Made by a program: the position numbers and the translations under genes
In this document: one piece after another, positions 45,301-56,999 of the stretch
How positions within the stretch are numbered: position 1 is the stretch's first letter
How the letters are laid out: each line of letters starts with the position of its first letter
Notes under the pieces: generated by a model
The model's database searches: none
What the model was told of the DNA's origin: nothing
What the model saw: only the letters and a program-made list of their open reading frames with translations
Origin: Erinaceus europaeus
Taxonomy: Eukaryota > Chordata > Mammalia > Eulipotyphla > Erinaceidae
Direction: 5' to 3'
DNA: 64,000 nt
Assembly (NCBI RefSeq): GCF_950295315.1
Contig: NC_080175.1
Location: forward strand, 82,463,566 to 82,527,565

Positions 45301-46424
45301 GAATAGGATACCCTAATAATACAATGACTCTAATGTCTGAGAGGAAAGTGGAATCAATAGCTATTATAAGATTAGTAGAGTTGGATGACAGTTTATAAGT
45401 GCTAATGAGTAGGCTGAGAAAATGATAGGCTCAAGTCAACTAATCAACAATTTAAGGCAATTGTAAAAGGTTGGAATGATTCATTGACAGCTGTAAAGAA
45501 ACTACTTCCTGCAGCTAGTGGGAACAAATGGAGGATATCAGGAATAGGTCAATGGTAGTTCCAGGAAGACTGAACTCTAGATAAACGAGGAATATTCTTA
45601 GGCTAGAGTAAACACTGTAAGCGGAAAGATGAAGTCATGTGGCTTATGGGGGGGTATCAGATAAAAAATAAAGGTTCAGAGACATAAGAAAAGAATAAAA
45701 ACTTCTAAATAAATTAATAACAATAAAGATAATAAAATGGTCTAGCATTTTAATTAAATGTACTGAAGATAAGCATGGAGAGATATAAAGTAGAACAATA
45801 TCTAATGAACAGGTAAAATATATAAATTATTATATTATACCAACTATTCAAATATAAAAAGCCCACAGGTAACCTCATTTATAAATTTAAAAAATTGTAT
45901 GAAAGAACACATTGCAATAAAAGTAAAGGGTGTTACAGGAAAACACAGCAAAGAAAAAAACTAGTAGAAACTCCTTCTAGAAAAATGTTGATAGATGAAA
46001 CAAATGTAAAATCCTGAAGAGTATTATCTTCATTGCGCTATGAAAGACCATTAACTCCAAATTATATATATATCCCCCAACTGAATGAAAAATGGAAATA
46101 TATATATATATATATATAATTCAAATGGAATATATATATATACATATATATTCTCTAACTTGAATGAAAAATGGAAAACATATCTGTTTTCAGCTAAACA
46201 AATACCAAGATTATCTCTAGAACATGTGGAAAAATGTCAAAGTAATTACTCCAGACATGAGAAAAGTGATTCCGAGCATAAGGACTGATGGACAAAAGAA
46301 ATCAGGAAGGAGATAAACCTGGGTATCCAGCCAAGGAATGTTTAAGTGTTTTTTTTGTTTCTCTCTCTCTCTTTCTAGAAGGGATTGAGTAGTAAAGAAT
46401 AGATCAAAGAACAATAAAATAAAA
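45301..46424. other. Unique DNA with TA repeats
   Basis: AT-rich, including two TA tracts at 46098-46155, each preceded by AATGGAA. No gene recognised. Confidence 0.45.
46098..46155. repeat. Duplicated (TA)n tracts
   Basis: Two TA runs separated by 'attcaaatgg'. The unit 'aatggaatatata' occurs twice, suggesting a local duplication. Confidence 0.85.
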
Positions 46425-46865
46425 CAAAACAAAAAACAGAAGTGAGTAAACTTGTGAGAATTATGGTGGTTATCCTTGGGAGGTGGGAGAGTGGGGTAAC
46501 AAAACTTTGGTGGTGGGTGTGGTGTGGAGCTCTCCATAGTAATCTTAAAATATTGCAACCCATAGGAGTCGGGCATAGTACAGCGGGTTAAGTGCACTTG
46601 GTCCAAAGTGCAAGGACTGGCAGTAAGTATCCTGCTTCAAGTCCCAGCTCCCCACCTGCAGGGGAGTCACTTCACAGGTGGTGAAGCAGATCTGCAGGTG
46701 TCTATCTTTCTCTCCCCCTCTCTGTCTTCCCCTCCCCTCTTCATTTCTCTCTGTCCTATCCAACAATGATAACATTAACAACAACAACAAAAAGAGCAAC
46801 AAAAAGGAAATAAATATTTAAAAAAATATTGCAATCCACTATAAATCACAAATAAAAAATGAAAT
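46425..46865 (+). mobile_element. L1 3' terminus split by a SINE
   Basis: Left part about 46425-46563 ('actttggtggtgggtgtggt', 'gtggagctctccatagtaat') and a short right part 46839-46865 ending in an AAATAAA-type tail look like an L1 3' terminus of another subfamily. Confidence 0.5.
46564..46822 (+). mobile_element. SINE family B with target duplication
   Basis: A full-length copy from 'ggagtcgggcatagtacagc' to 'agagcaacaaaaaggaaata'. The 16-bp repeat aaaatattgcaa(c/t)cca flanks it at 46547-46562 and 46823-46838 with one mismatch. Confidence 0.93.
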
Positions 46866-48465
46866 AAAGAACAGACGAGAATAATGCTAATAAAATATGA
46901 CCTCTGAATGTTAGTTTATTAGTACAGCAAACATGCAGAAATTGGACTTCTAAAATAGAATGTCTAAATACTGACTCAAAAGAGATAAAATGAACAGTTT
47001 GAATTTATTACTTCTTTCTCACTTTTTTTCCCCTCCTTTCTTCCCTATCTCTGCCGTTCCCTCCTCCCTTCCTTTTCACCTCCCTAATTCTGTTCCTCCC
47101 TTACTATGGCAAGGAATTAAAAAAACATGGGGTGAATTTTTTGTGTCTATGATTTGAAGGGGTTAAAAAAGACATGTATTTGGAAATATTTATCTCTAAC
47201 CCTGAGCTCAGTTGTGCTTTTAAGACTTACTCACATACACAATATGTTACTAATCTTCCTGAAACTATTCAGGATAGAACAGAATTATCCAAGAATAAAG
47301 CCAAACTTCTTTTAACAAAATGTCTCACAACTCTTCCTTGTCCCCAGGTTGGTTTCTTTGCCTGGGATGTTTATTTTTTCACATCTCTTTACTTTTATCT
47401 TCTTAACCGTAATTACCTAGCAAAAGTTCATATTCTTAAATGCATTTTTATGTTCAGTATTTTCTAGCAGAAATGAGATGGCTGCAAAGAATAATGGCTA
47501 GAAACTATTCACTATTATGTTCAAGTTTATCACGTTCATTCAGTAATTTTACCTTAGAAAACGTTTGAGTTTTTTCAAATTTATATTTGTCATTAGCAAT
47601 TTTTTATTACCGAGAGTATTTGCTAGGACATACTAGAATTGCAATTTACATTTTAACATTTTGACATCTGTTACTTATGTCAAAATCATGAGTAATTATC
47701 TAGTGTGGAAGAAATGTTTTCTTAGGGTATTTTACAAACACAAAACTACCTTCAGAGTATATTAAATGAGTAGTTAAGGCTTCACACGTATTTATATCCA
47801 TTTGCCTTTGCATATTAAGCCAAGCCAGTAATGAACAATTCTATTACCACTATTCTATTACCATATAGCCCCAAATACAATAATTCTATTATAAACCAAA
47901 CATTTTAGCTTGATAACAAGAATAATGCCTATAATTTCTTCATTAAGCACACAGTTCAAAGACCAAAAATATGCAGACAAGTAGATCATGCAATGGAAGC
48001 ACAATTGCAGAAGCATTTCATTAATTAACTTTAAAATCTCCATGTCCTTTATTACATTAACTATGTGAGTCATTCAGACTCATAAGAAATTTAGTGCTTA
48101 TTCTTAGATACTTCTCATGGTTATTTAAGATTGATTCATTGACCAGAATCATTTTTGTTCTTGTTTTTATCTCACCTCTGCAACACTGAAGTTCAAAAGA
48201 CATTTTTAATAAGCTAGTTATAATTCTCCAAGAGATTCCTTTTGAGTGAATTTCCTGACTTTTCCTATTTGCATACAGTCAGTCTGCACTTCAGTAACTC
48301 CTTACATATCTCAGTTTCCTTAGTCACTCTAGTATTTCAGTTATGTTTGTGTATGTGTTTTACTTTGGCACTTCTTTTCAAAAGTTGCTTGATGATTTAT
48401 AATAATTCTTCCAAAGCTTTTATCTTCTTTTAATGGTCTTCCTAACATTATTTTTTTCCCTCCCA
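46866..48465. other. Repeat-poor unique DNA
   Basis: About 1.6 kb. A C/T-rich patch lies at 47020-47105. A 97-codon frame at 47174-47467 has no recognisable domain. Confidence 0.45.
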
Positions 48466-48467
48466 CC

Positions 48468-48603
48468 AGGATTATTGCTGGACTCAGTACCAGCACACCT
48501 CCCAGCAGCCATTTTTTCCTTTTTTATTTTTCTCTATTTTTTTTAGATAGGACAGAGATAAATGAGACAGATACCTATAGATCTACTTTACTACTCATGA
48601 AGC
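48468..48603 (-). mobile_element. SINE family F (extended type), truncated
   Basis: It has the extra 3' segment 'gattattgctggactcagta' and 'cagcagccattttttccttt' ahead of a GA-rich body, as in the longer copy at 53390. The promoter half is missing and TA repeats follow. Confidence 0.65.
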
Positions 48604-48706
48604 ATATATATTATATAAATACTATGTATGTGTGTGTATATATATATATATATATATACTATATACGTATATATACTATATATGTATATAGTATATATAC
48701 TATAAT
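48604..48706. repeat. TA/TG/TACG repeat tract
   Basis: Alternating purine-pyrimidine tract (tatgtgtgtgtatatata, then tatacgtatata and tatatgtatatag units). Confidence 0.9.
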
Positions 48707-48811
48707 TGTTCTTTGGTATGATATGTATGAAAAAGTCTATTTACCATATAATTTTGCCACATTCTCTAACACTTATAGTCCCATGATATTTTTTTACATA
48801 GTTTCTTTGTT

Positions 48812-48985
48812 AAATATTTTATTTATTTTAATGAAAGAAAGAATAAGATAGACAGACAGATAGATAAAAATATAACACTGACCAGCTCTGGTTTATGGTG
48901 ATGGTGGGGACTGAACCTGGAACTTTAGAGCCTCAGGCATGAAAGTTATTTGCATTGCCATTATGCTGTCTCACCAGCCCTACAT
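48812..48985 (-). mobile_element. SINE family C
   Basis: The minus-strand copy has 'accagctctggtttatggtg', 'ggggactgaacctggaactt', 'gcctcaggcatgaaagttat' and 'attatgctgtctcaccagcc'. Confidence 0.9.
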
Positions 48986-49620
48986 GGAGAGTTTCTTAAT
49001 GACATTAAGTGCCTGTAAAACCTTATGATACTTTTCTTTCTTCTCTAAAATTTAGCATACATCCAGTTCTGCAGAGAATTTTTGATACTGTTAACTTTGA
49101 AGCTGCAATTAAAAACTACCTTGTAACAGTTTCAAAGATGAAAAAATCAAATATTTTGATAGCTAATGAAACTATATTTTCATATACTAAAAACATGACA
49201 ATTTTAGTATAATAATTATAAGATGCAAGTATGAAAATAGCACACATTATAAAAATTCAATAGCTAAAATTGCAAAATACAAAAAATATTTGCCATAAAA
49301 TTGTTTCTTTGTGAGAAATTAGTATGATTGTTGAAACTCTTATATAGATTCTCTATATAGAGACAGTAATCTTAACAATAGTGATATACAAAATTAACCA
49401 GAGTGTAGTCCAAACAGTAAGACAACAAATACTAGGTAATAAGAACCAAGCCTGCTGCTTCAAAAGAATTTTATAGGTTTTCTTATGAACATAGAGACCT
49501 AAGATATCATAGGCACCATTTTAAAAATAACTGAGTTAAGCATTATTTTCCTTACAAAAACATGAGAGAATGTTTATTTGACATTACCATATGTTAAGCA
49601 TATAATTGTATCTGTTCTCT
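48986..49620. other. Unrecognised unique DNA
   Basis: AT-rich, no landmarks. Confidence 0.4.
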
Positions 49621-49621
49621 T

Positions 49622-49800
49622 TTTTAAAAAAATATGTGTTTGTTTGCTTGTTTGTTTTAATAAGAGAGTTGCAGAGAAAAAAGACACAGAGAAGAGATTA
49701 GTGCTCTGGCTTATAGTGTTGCTGGGGTTTGAACCTGGGACCACCAGAGTCTCAGGCATGAAAGTCTTTTGCATAACCACTATGCTGACTCCATGGCCCA
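49622..49800 (-). mobile_element. SINE family C
   Basis: The minus-strand copy has 'agtgctctggcttatagtgt', 'ggggtttgaacctgggacca', 'aggcatgaaagtcttttgca' and 'ataaccactatgctgactcc'. Confidence 0.9.
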
Positions 49801-50507
49801 TATAGATTTTATTTTTTAATAATTTTTAAATAACTATTCCATGGTACAAAGTTTAATACATTCTAATTCTACAAGTGATAGCATACAAACAACAGGTAAG
49901 CAAAATGGTCAGTCCATATTAGTGAATTTTAGGCTAGGTATACTAAACCAAAAAAGAGAAGTCATTAAGCATGGGGAAAGAAATCTAGAGAGATAGTGCT
50001 TTAAACATAAGATACTAAAATGTTAAAATAGGTACAGGAGCCAAGAAGAGAGATGTGAAAAATGGCTTACTCAAGCAAGATAAGAACTTGTTCAACACAA
50101 TAATATCTCAGTTGGTTAAGGAAAAGTTCTCAGTGACATCATTAGTAACCATCGCTAAGTTTGTAGTAAGAAGAGTCTAGATTGTGAGATCCTAATTGTT
50201 TATTTCATCTACATTTATTTTTAACAATATATAGTATTTTAATTGAAGAGTATTGATGCATTAATTTATTCTATTATTTTTCCAGTTATGTCTATTTTGA
50301 CTGCTTGCTTATAATGTGTATCTTACAACTTAATACTAGAAATTTTGTCTTAACATTTGTTAAACTTCATGTATCTAAAGTATTGAAATTGTGGTATGAG
50401 AAAACTATGTTAAAAGTGGAATTAAAAAAGTTTACAAACTTTTATATTAGTTTATAAAACTAATACAAATTTTATCACTGAGTACATGAAAATAAGAAAT
50501 GAAGGGC
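49801..50507. other. Unrecognised unique DNA
   Basis: AT-rich, no landmarks. Confidence 0.4.
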
Positions 50508-50690
50508 CAGGGAGAAAGCATAATAGTTATACAAAAAGGTTCTCGTGCCTGAAGTTCTGAAATCCCAAGTCAATACCCTGCCCACCATAAACTAGAAGTG
50601 AATAGTGATCTAGTGTCTCTCTCTCTCTCTCTCTCGCTCTTTCCTTTCTCATTAAATATTAATAAAAGAAAGTCTAAAAATTAAAAGATG
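50508..50690 (+). mobile_element. SINE family C
   Basis: The copy starts 'ggagaaagcataatagttat', keeps 'tgcctgaagttctgaaatcc' and 'cccaccataaactagaa', and ends in a CT run and an A-rich tail. Confidence 0.85.
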
Positions 50691-51039
50691 AAAATAAAAA
50701 CATTCCTATAGTATGGACAATAAATATGAACTAAGAGAACACATTTCAATTGTATTTATCTCACTCAAAACATACTGACTTTAATAAGTTAGTCTGAATG
50801 TAGCAAGCCTTGTGCTGTGAATATATACATCAAAGTATCAAACATTACTACAGAAATAAGCTACTTATTTTATTATCTATTTTTGTTATTGCCAGAGTCT
50901 CAATATTCTGGCCTGTTTCTCACTCAAAAAGAAAGACAGAAACTGAAGAAGAGAGGGAAACGCCAGTATGATGGGGGCAGGACACAAAGCAGGGTCCTGT
51001 ACTCAGGAAACAGGTGCCTTCCTGGGTGAGCGCTACTGT
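50691..51039. other. Unique DNA
   Basis: AT-rich then more GC near 50960-51035. No confident call. Confidence 0.35.
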
Positions 51040-51300
51040 TAGCCTTTCTTTTTCTTCATCTTTGTTGTGGTTATTATTACTGTTGTTATTGATGTCTTTT
51101 GTTGTAAGGACAGAGAGAAATGGAGAGAGGAGCGGAAGACAGAGAGAGAGCAAGAAAGATAGACACCTGAAAACTTGCCTCATCACTTGTGAAGCTACCC
51201 CCTACAAATGGGGAGCAGGGGGCTAGAACCGGTATCCTTATGCAGTTCCTTGTGCTTTGTGCCGCATGTGCTTAACCCACTGTACTACCGCCAGACCCCC
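51040..51300 (-). mobile_element. SINE family B, diverged
   Basis: The minus-strand copy keeps 'acagagagaaatggagagag', 'agatagacacctgaaaactt', 'gctagaaccggtatccttat' and 'ttaacccactgtactaccgc'. Confidence 0.85.
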
Positions 51301-51324
51301 AGCACTCCCTTTTTAATTGTAGAG

Positions 51325-51553
51325 ATGGATTGATTTTTTTTTTTAGAGATCCTTTCAACTTATTTACTTTATTTATTTAGTCATTACCAACTTTTTCCAA
51401 TGAAGAATGTAGAAGAGAGGGAAGAACATCACAATACTCCAGCCTCCTCTAAGGCCAAGTTACTTCCCATGTGGTGTATTAGGGGTTCAAGCCCGAGTCC
51501 CACACAATTCAAAGCATGTTCTCTCCTGGGTGAGCTATCTGCGGGACCCCAAT
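51325..51553 (-). mobile_element. Old SINE family E
   Basis: On the minus strand it starts 'gggtcccgcagatagctcac', has a B-box-like 'gggcttgaacccctaataca' and then 'ccacatgggaagtaacttgg'. It resembles 30145-30385. Confidence 0.5.
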
Positions 51554-51756
51554 ATAATATTAATATCTGAGTAGATGTGAACATTGATTCTAACAAAAAT
51601 TAGGATTTCAGAGTGTTTTGTTCTTTTTTCTTGAAGGGAGATTCATGAACTACATAGTAGTTAGTATATGGGTAACTACATGGTAGAATTATTTTTCTCA
51701 AAAAACAACACATTTTTATCTGAATATACATCACAAATTATAAAGAGAAAATGTAG

Positions 51757-51958
51757 GGACCAGGTGGTGGCACACCTGATTAAGCACTTACATTACAGTG
51801 TGCAAGGACCCAGGTTCAAGCTCCTGGTCCCCAACTGCATGGGGGAAGCTTCACAAGTGGTGAAGCAGGGCTGCAGGTGCCTCTCTGTCTCCTCCCCCCT
51901 CTCAATTTCTCTCTGTTTCTATTCAATAATAAATAAATAAATGTATTTTTATAAAAAA
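51757..51958 (+). mobile_element. SINE family A with target duplication
   Basis: A full-length copy from 'ggaccaggtggtggcacacc' to 'aataaataaataaatgtatt'. The 11-bp repeat agaaaatgtag flanks it at 51746-51756 and 51959-51969. Confidence 0.93.
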
Positions 51959-51992
51959 AGAAAATGTAGATGGTATAAATAATAAAACATTA

Positions 51993-52196
51993 GTTTTTAA
52001 TTATCTTTAATTTATTGAATAGAGATAGCCAGAGATTGAGAGGGGTAAAAGAGACAGAGAGGGAGAGACAGAGACACACCTGCAGACCTGCTTTACCACC
52101 TGTGAAGCTCTCCCCCTGCAGGTGGGGACTAGGGACTCGAACCTAGGTCCTTTGCAATGTGTGCACGTAACCAAGTGGACCACCACCTGCCCTTAA
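51993..52196 (-). mobile_element. SINE family A with target duplication
   Basis: A minus-strand copy from 'tttaatttattgaatagaga' to 'gtggaccaccacctgccctt'. The 9-bp repeat aaaacatta flanks it at 51984-51992 and 52197-52205. Only 24 bases separate it from the preceding, oppositely oriented copy's downstream repeat. Confidence 0.9.
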
Positions 52197-52205
52197 AAAA
52201 CATTA

Positions 52206-52499
52206 TTTTAATATAATTTTAAGATCAGATCATGATGCAGCTTTAGTGATTTCTTAGACACTCTAAGTATACAGGGTTTTTATATTTCATATAAAAGAAG
52301 TTAGTTGATAACATTTCCTACTTAAAATATTGCCATTTAAGTCAAACGTATAAATATACTTTCATATTTCTTTATTGAAGAAATGAATAAAAATCAGAAC
52401 TAGGCCAACCAAATAGCTCTGTTGGATAGTGTGCTGTGTTAACATGCCCCTGACCTTAGAACTAGGAGTGATATAATCAGGCAGACACCAAGCCCTAGT
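52206..52499. other. Unique DNA with a family E-like scrap
   Basis: 'aaatagctctgttggatagtg' phrasing near 52412 resembles the start of family E. The rest is not recognised. Confidence 0.3.
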
Positions 52500-52915
52500 G
52501 ATAACCTGGGTGGAAAAACAGATATGTTCTGGGGAAATGAGCATTTATTGGGAAAAAGTAAGGGCAGAAAAAAGAAAAGAAGAAGAAAAAGAAAAAGAAA
52601 AGAAAGTATAAACCATGTAGACCCCCCCCCCCACACACACACACCAGATTCCTGGTCTTCTACATTTTATAGTCCCTTCTGGGGATGTGCTGGACTCTCA
52701 GGGGATGTGACTGAAGCTATGTCTTCAGATGTTCTATCTGCATTTTATGGCCTTTGCAGACTGGATGGGAGCTGGGGCAGGATATGCAGACACTGGGCTT
52801 CTGACCCTGCCTCAGCCCTTCTCAAGGCTTCCTGCCAGGTGCAGGGGAAGGGTGTTACCTTCCCTAAACTCCTGAAACTGACATCCAACACAAATGCCTG
52901 GTTATTTTGAAAATG
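52500..52915 (-). other. GC-richer island, possibly an old LTR
   Basis: It includes a purine run (52562-52605), a C13 run followed by CA repeats (52621-52644) and a GC-rich 250-bp stretch. A minus-strand 'cccaataaatgctcatttcc' near 52530-52550 could be a polyadenylation region. A 128-codon plus-strand frame crosses it but is driven by the low-complexity run. Identity uncertain. Confidence 0.3.
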
Positions 52916-53171
52916 ATGGTTATGATTTCGAAAAATAAAACCTAACTAAAGGAGTTCAAATATCACTTTTAATAAAAGTATATTTTAAGACATGTATTAT
53001 TTATGGCTATACATAACAGTATGATGTGTTGAGACATTACTATTAATGTAGTAAGTGAACCAGGGAAATAGTTCAGCTAGTGGAACACAGAAATTGAGTG
53101 CCTGGACTTTATCTTTGACTTTTTGATTAGCCACAAAAATATAGATTAAAATGCTCATAGTTTTAAAGTTG
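52916..53171. other. Unique DNA
   Basis: AT-rich, no confident call. Confidence 0.35.
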
Positions 53172-53379
53172 TCTTTTAAAAAGTTATTTATGTTTATTTA
53201 TTTGATAGAGAGAAATTGAAAGGGGAGGGAGAGAGAAAGAGGGAGACAGAGAGACACTTGTAGCCCTGCTTCACCACTCCTGAAGCTTTCCCCCTGCACA
53301 TGGAGACCAGAGACTTGAACCCAGGACCTTGCGTACTGTGATGTGTGCACTTACCCAGGTGAGCCACCACCTGGCCCCT
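53172..53379 (-). mobile_element. SINE family A
   Basis: The minus-strand copy has 'tttatttgatagagagaaat', 'gaagctttccccctgcacat', 'acttgaacccaggaccttgc' and 'aggtgagccaccacctggcc'. Confidence 0.92.
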
Positions 53380-53389
53380 CTTTTTTTTT

Positions 53390-53692
53390 TTTTAATGCTA
53401 TTGCCACTAGAGTTATTTCTGGGACTCTGTGCCTGCACTATAAATCCACTCTTCCCAGCAGTCATATGTCATATTTTTTCCTTTTTTTGTTTCTATTTTT
53501 ATTAGATAAAACAGATAGAAATTGAGAGGGAGGAGGAGATAGAAGAGGAGAGAAAGTGAGAAAGACACCTGCAGACCTGCCTTTGGCCCCTGAAGCATAC
53601 CGTCTGTAGTCAGGGAGCTGGGGCTCCAACCTGGCTCCTTGTACATGGTAATGTGTGTGCTTAACCTGCTGCACCACTGCCCAGCCCCCCTA
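53390..53692 (-). mobile_element. SINE family F (extended type), near full length
   Basis: A minus-strand copy about 300 bp long. The promoter half ends 'ctgcaccactgcccagcccc', the body is GA-rich, and an extra 3' segment 'tctgggactctgtgcctgca' and 'ccactcttcccagcagtcat' is absent from family A. Head-to-tail after the family A copy. The repeat ctagagttat occurs at 53406 and 53689, but part of it may be element sequence. Confidence 0.8.
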
Positions 53693-53699
53693 GAGTTAT

Positions 53700-54136
53700 C
53701 TTTAGCTGTTTACCATCCTGTCAGAAAAAGCTAGTTGGTATAAATTTAATATTTTTAAAAGTACTATACCTTTTGTGACTTAACAAAGGATCTATTCTGG
53801 ACAACAGCCCATGTTTACCTGGAATTAATATATGTGTATTATACCTATGCCATCCAAGAATTTGCAGTGGCATCTGCATAGAAAAGGTTTTAAGTGGCTT
53901 AAAAGATTGCATTGGGAAGTTTGATGACAAGCTTCAAAAAAATAGAGGAAGTATAGTTAGGATTTGTAATAGTACACAATATTTAGAAGTGTTTAGAGCA
54001 ACTCGCACAGATATTTATAAAAGGGGAGGTGGAACATGCTTAGTAGAGGAGATACAATGGTGGTAGATGACATGTATGAAAGAAAAAGATAGGTCTGCAA
54101 GGGCTTCCTTGTTCCCCCCTCTATGCCTGGGAGCAG

Positions 54137-54195
<59 letters not shown>

Positions 54196-54530
54196 ATATC
54201 CTTATCAGTAAGATTCAGTCTGCTTATTCAGTCATTGGCAAAGAATAAAATGTTCTGTCTATGTCTTGGGAGGGCTTGACACACCCTAAAAGGACAAGGG
54301 TCAGGTTGGTTTTTCTAAGCCACAGAGAATGTATGCCCATTTTATTCATGAGGAATGCAAATTTTCAAATAGTTTTGACATCTAAAATAGAGTTTAATTT
54401 GTAAATTAGTCACACTGAAAGATCAGTAATAACTAATGATAAGATGTAACTCTTCAACAATGTACTATAATAAAATCTATGTAAATAAGATTGGTCTCCA
54501 ATGTTTATTTTTATCTTCCTTCTGCCAGTT
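53700..54530. other. Unique DNA with (TG)n
   Basis: Mostly unrecognised. A pure TG microsatellite occupies 54139-54192. Confidence 0.5.
54139..54192. repeat. (TG)n microsatellite
   Basis: About 27 uninterrupted TG units, likely polymorphic between individuals. Confidence 0.97.
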
Positions 54531-54687
54531 TTTTTTTAAAGATTGTATTTATTTATGAATGAGATAGATAGGAGGAGAGAGAGAAAAGAACCAAACATCA
54601 CTTTGGTACATGTGCTGCTAGGGAATGAACTTGAGTCCTTATCCTTGAGAGTCCAATGCCTTATCCGCTGCTCCATCTCTAGGACCA
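54531..54687 (-). mobile_element. SINE family D
   Basis: The reverse complement gives the order of the 63092 copy: a 'gcagcggataaggcattgga'-like A box, 'tctcaaggataaggactcaa' and 'cagcacatgtaccaaagtga', then a GA/TTTA-rich end. Confidence 0.75.
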
Positions 54688-54689
54688 CC

Positions 54690-56846
54690 CTTCTGCTAGT
54701 TTTAAAACTACTTTGCTACATGTTTGTGAGACTTATGGACTCAAGTCCTGATAGTTTTTAGATCCAAATACTTTGAAGGTCCATAACTCAGGTGGTAACT
54801 TCAAAAGTTCTGGCACAAGTTGTGTACAGACTTGAAGAGAGATACTGGATGGCTGGTTTTCCTATTGAAGCAGGTGGAAGGAGATTGAGGGTTAAATGTG
54901 TTTCTGCCTAGTTAGGCTCTTTGCTGGATCAGCAGAATCACAGTCAAATCACTAATAAGAAGTCAGACCCTCAGGTAGATTATTAGACACTAGTCAAGTA
55001 CCTATCAGGAAGATGAGCATTTTTGCATAGTCTGCACTAAGCCCTGGGGGATATAGTTTCAACAAGTGTTCAAATCATCAGTCTGCAATGTTTGCTTTGA
55101 CCTTGTCAAGTGATCTTAAGTTAGTGATTTTCTGAGCTAAGTACTTGAAGAAATTTTCCCTCAGGTAGGAGCTTAAATCTTAAAGTTAAGTGTTCCCTCT
55201 TAGTTTTACGGTACTTTGCTAGAGGCAGGGTATATAGCAAGAATGTCTAGGTCTTTTCTTAATAGTTTTAATAACAACAGTCTCCTAACTGATGAGTAGA
55301 AGTCACTACACTACATTAATTTTTGAAATTGTCTTAGAGAATTCTGTAAGCAGTTATACACTTAGAAAAAAAAAAATCAGGAGATTCTATACCATTTCGG
55401 TGGTTAGGACCCTGTCAACCTATGACTTCTCTAGCACACATAAGAAATGAATTTTCAATGAAGGGGAGGGGAAGCTGAGCAAAGGAGGCTATCTGGGCTC
55501 TTTCACCATGACAGCATCTGTCATGAATGATGTGCTGATGTTTTGCTGCACACGTGAGTTCTTCTCCAATAAATGTTTAACTGGGCTAGTTATCTTCTGG
55601 AAAATTTTTTTTGGGGGGAAGGGATGGATAAGTAGCTTCTAAACTTTCATGGGAAAGCAAAAATTGTAGAAATTCTAAGATTTTTCAAAGTGATGATCAA
55701 AGTTAGACAATTTAAAATATCTGGTATCCTGTTTTACTATAAAGATAACACAATAGAATTATAAATTGGCTTATAAATAAAAAATAAATTAATATGACAT
55801 AGACATGAGAATTATATGTGTATATGTGGGTTCAACTGTCCCTTTTTTGTCTTTTCACAACATAAATATTCAGTTGAATTATGACCCTGAGATTCCTTTT
55901 AGGTACTTAACCTTATCAGTTTTACAAATATCTCACAAGAATACTAGTATGCATGTATTCATGAGAATCTACAACAAAAGCAAATATTCATGAAAGAAAG
56001 GATAAACACATTACATTATATCCATGATATTGAGGAATATTTGAACGCATTATTGATAAAGTCAGTTCTGTGGATGAAAATAAAAGACGGTCTATTTGAA
56101 CAAAGGAACACACACAAACAGTGATACTTTATTTACACTGTAGATGAATCAAAACAATCATGTTTAAACAAAAGGAATCTCACACAAATACATTTTTTTC
56201 ACATTATTGTAATGGAACTTGGGGGGAATGCAAGGCTGACGCTTGCTTCTCCCCATTCCCAAAGTTCATCACACATTTTTTCTTAAAAAATGGAAAAGAA
56301 GAGCATGATTATTCAGTTAAATTAAACTTTTTACTGAAAAAAAAAACATTCTAGGGAAAGAAAGATAGAAATAGAGAAAAGGAAAGAAAGAAAACTGAAA
56401 GCTGATTTACAGGCTGCTCACATGATAACCCCAGAGAAAGAATGAGAGCACAAATGAAGAGGAAGACTTACATAGTTTCATTCTGGGACAAAAAGAGAGA
56501 GTGAATACTCTCCTTGGCCTAACCCTCTCAAGCCACACTGATAACATCTCTGAGTGGTCCTTTCTCCAATATACCACCCACACCTGTAACCACTCCCATT
56601 TCTGGGTGGTCCTTCTCTCCCTCAACAAGATTAGCTGGCAAAACTAACCAGAGCAAGCACTAAGCATCTGAGTTTGGTCAAACCTGAATTTACTGAAAAA
56701 GAGCTTCTGAGAATTTTCAGGGGAGATAGAAATTTATTCTACATGTAATTTTGGTGGTCATTACATGGGTATATTTGATTATTAAAACTTAAGATTCCTG
56801 TTTGTTGTATTGTACCTACTAGATTTCATTCTCCAAAGCTAACAGA
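54690..56846. other. Repeat-poor unique DNA
   Basis: About 2.15 kb, the longest stretch without a recognised transposon. A GA-rich patch lies at 56345-56400, followed by a somewhat GC-richer stretch (56430-56640) with two 'gtggtccttctc'-like phrases. No coding frame stands out. Confidence 0.45.
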
Positions 56847-56998
56847 GGGGCCAGGTGGTGGAGCCAAGAACTGGGTTCCTACCTCATCTGTAGGTGGGAC
56901 ACTTCAGGTGTGGTGAAACAAATATGCAGGTCTACAATTCTCTCTCTCCCTCTCTCTATCTCTCCATTTCTCTCTGTCTTATCAAGAAAAAAAAGTAA
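56847..56998 (+). mobile_element. SINE family A, internally shortened
   Basis: It starts 'ggggccaggtggtggagcca', jumps to 'aactgggttcctacctcatc', then has the CT body and an A-rich tail. About 40 bases around the A-B box interval are missing. Confidence 0.75.
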
Positions 56999-56999
56999 C

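Noticed and set aside
47174..47467. A 97-codon frame in a repeat-poor block
   Set aside because: Composition is that of AT-rich DNA. No domain or splice structure.
52524..52910. A 128-codon plus-strand frame with a basic N-terminus
   Set aside because: The basic stretch is a translated GA microsatellite and the His/Pro stretch a C/CA repeat. No domain, start context or splice evidence.
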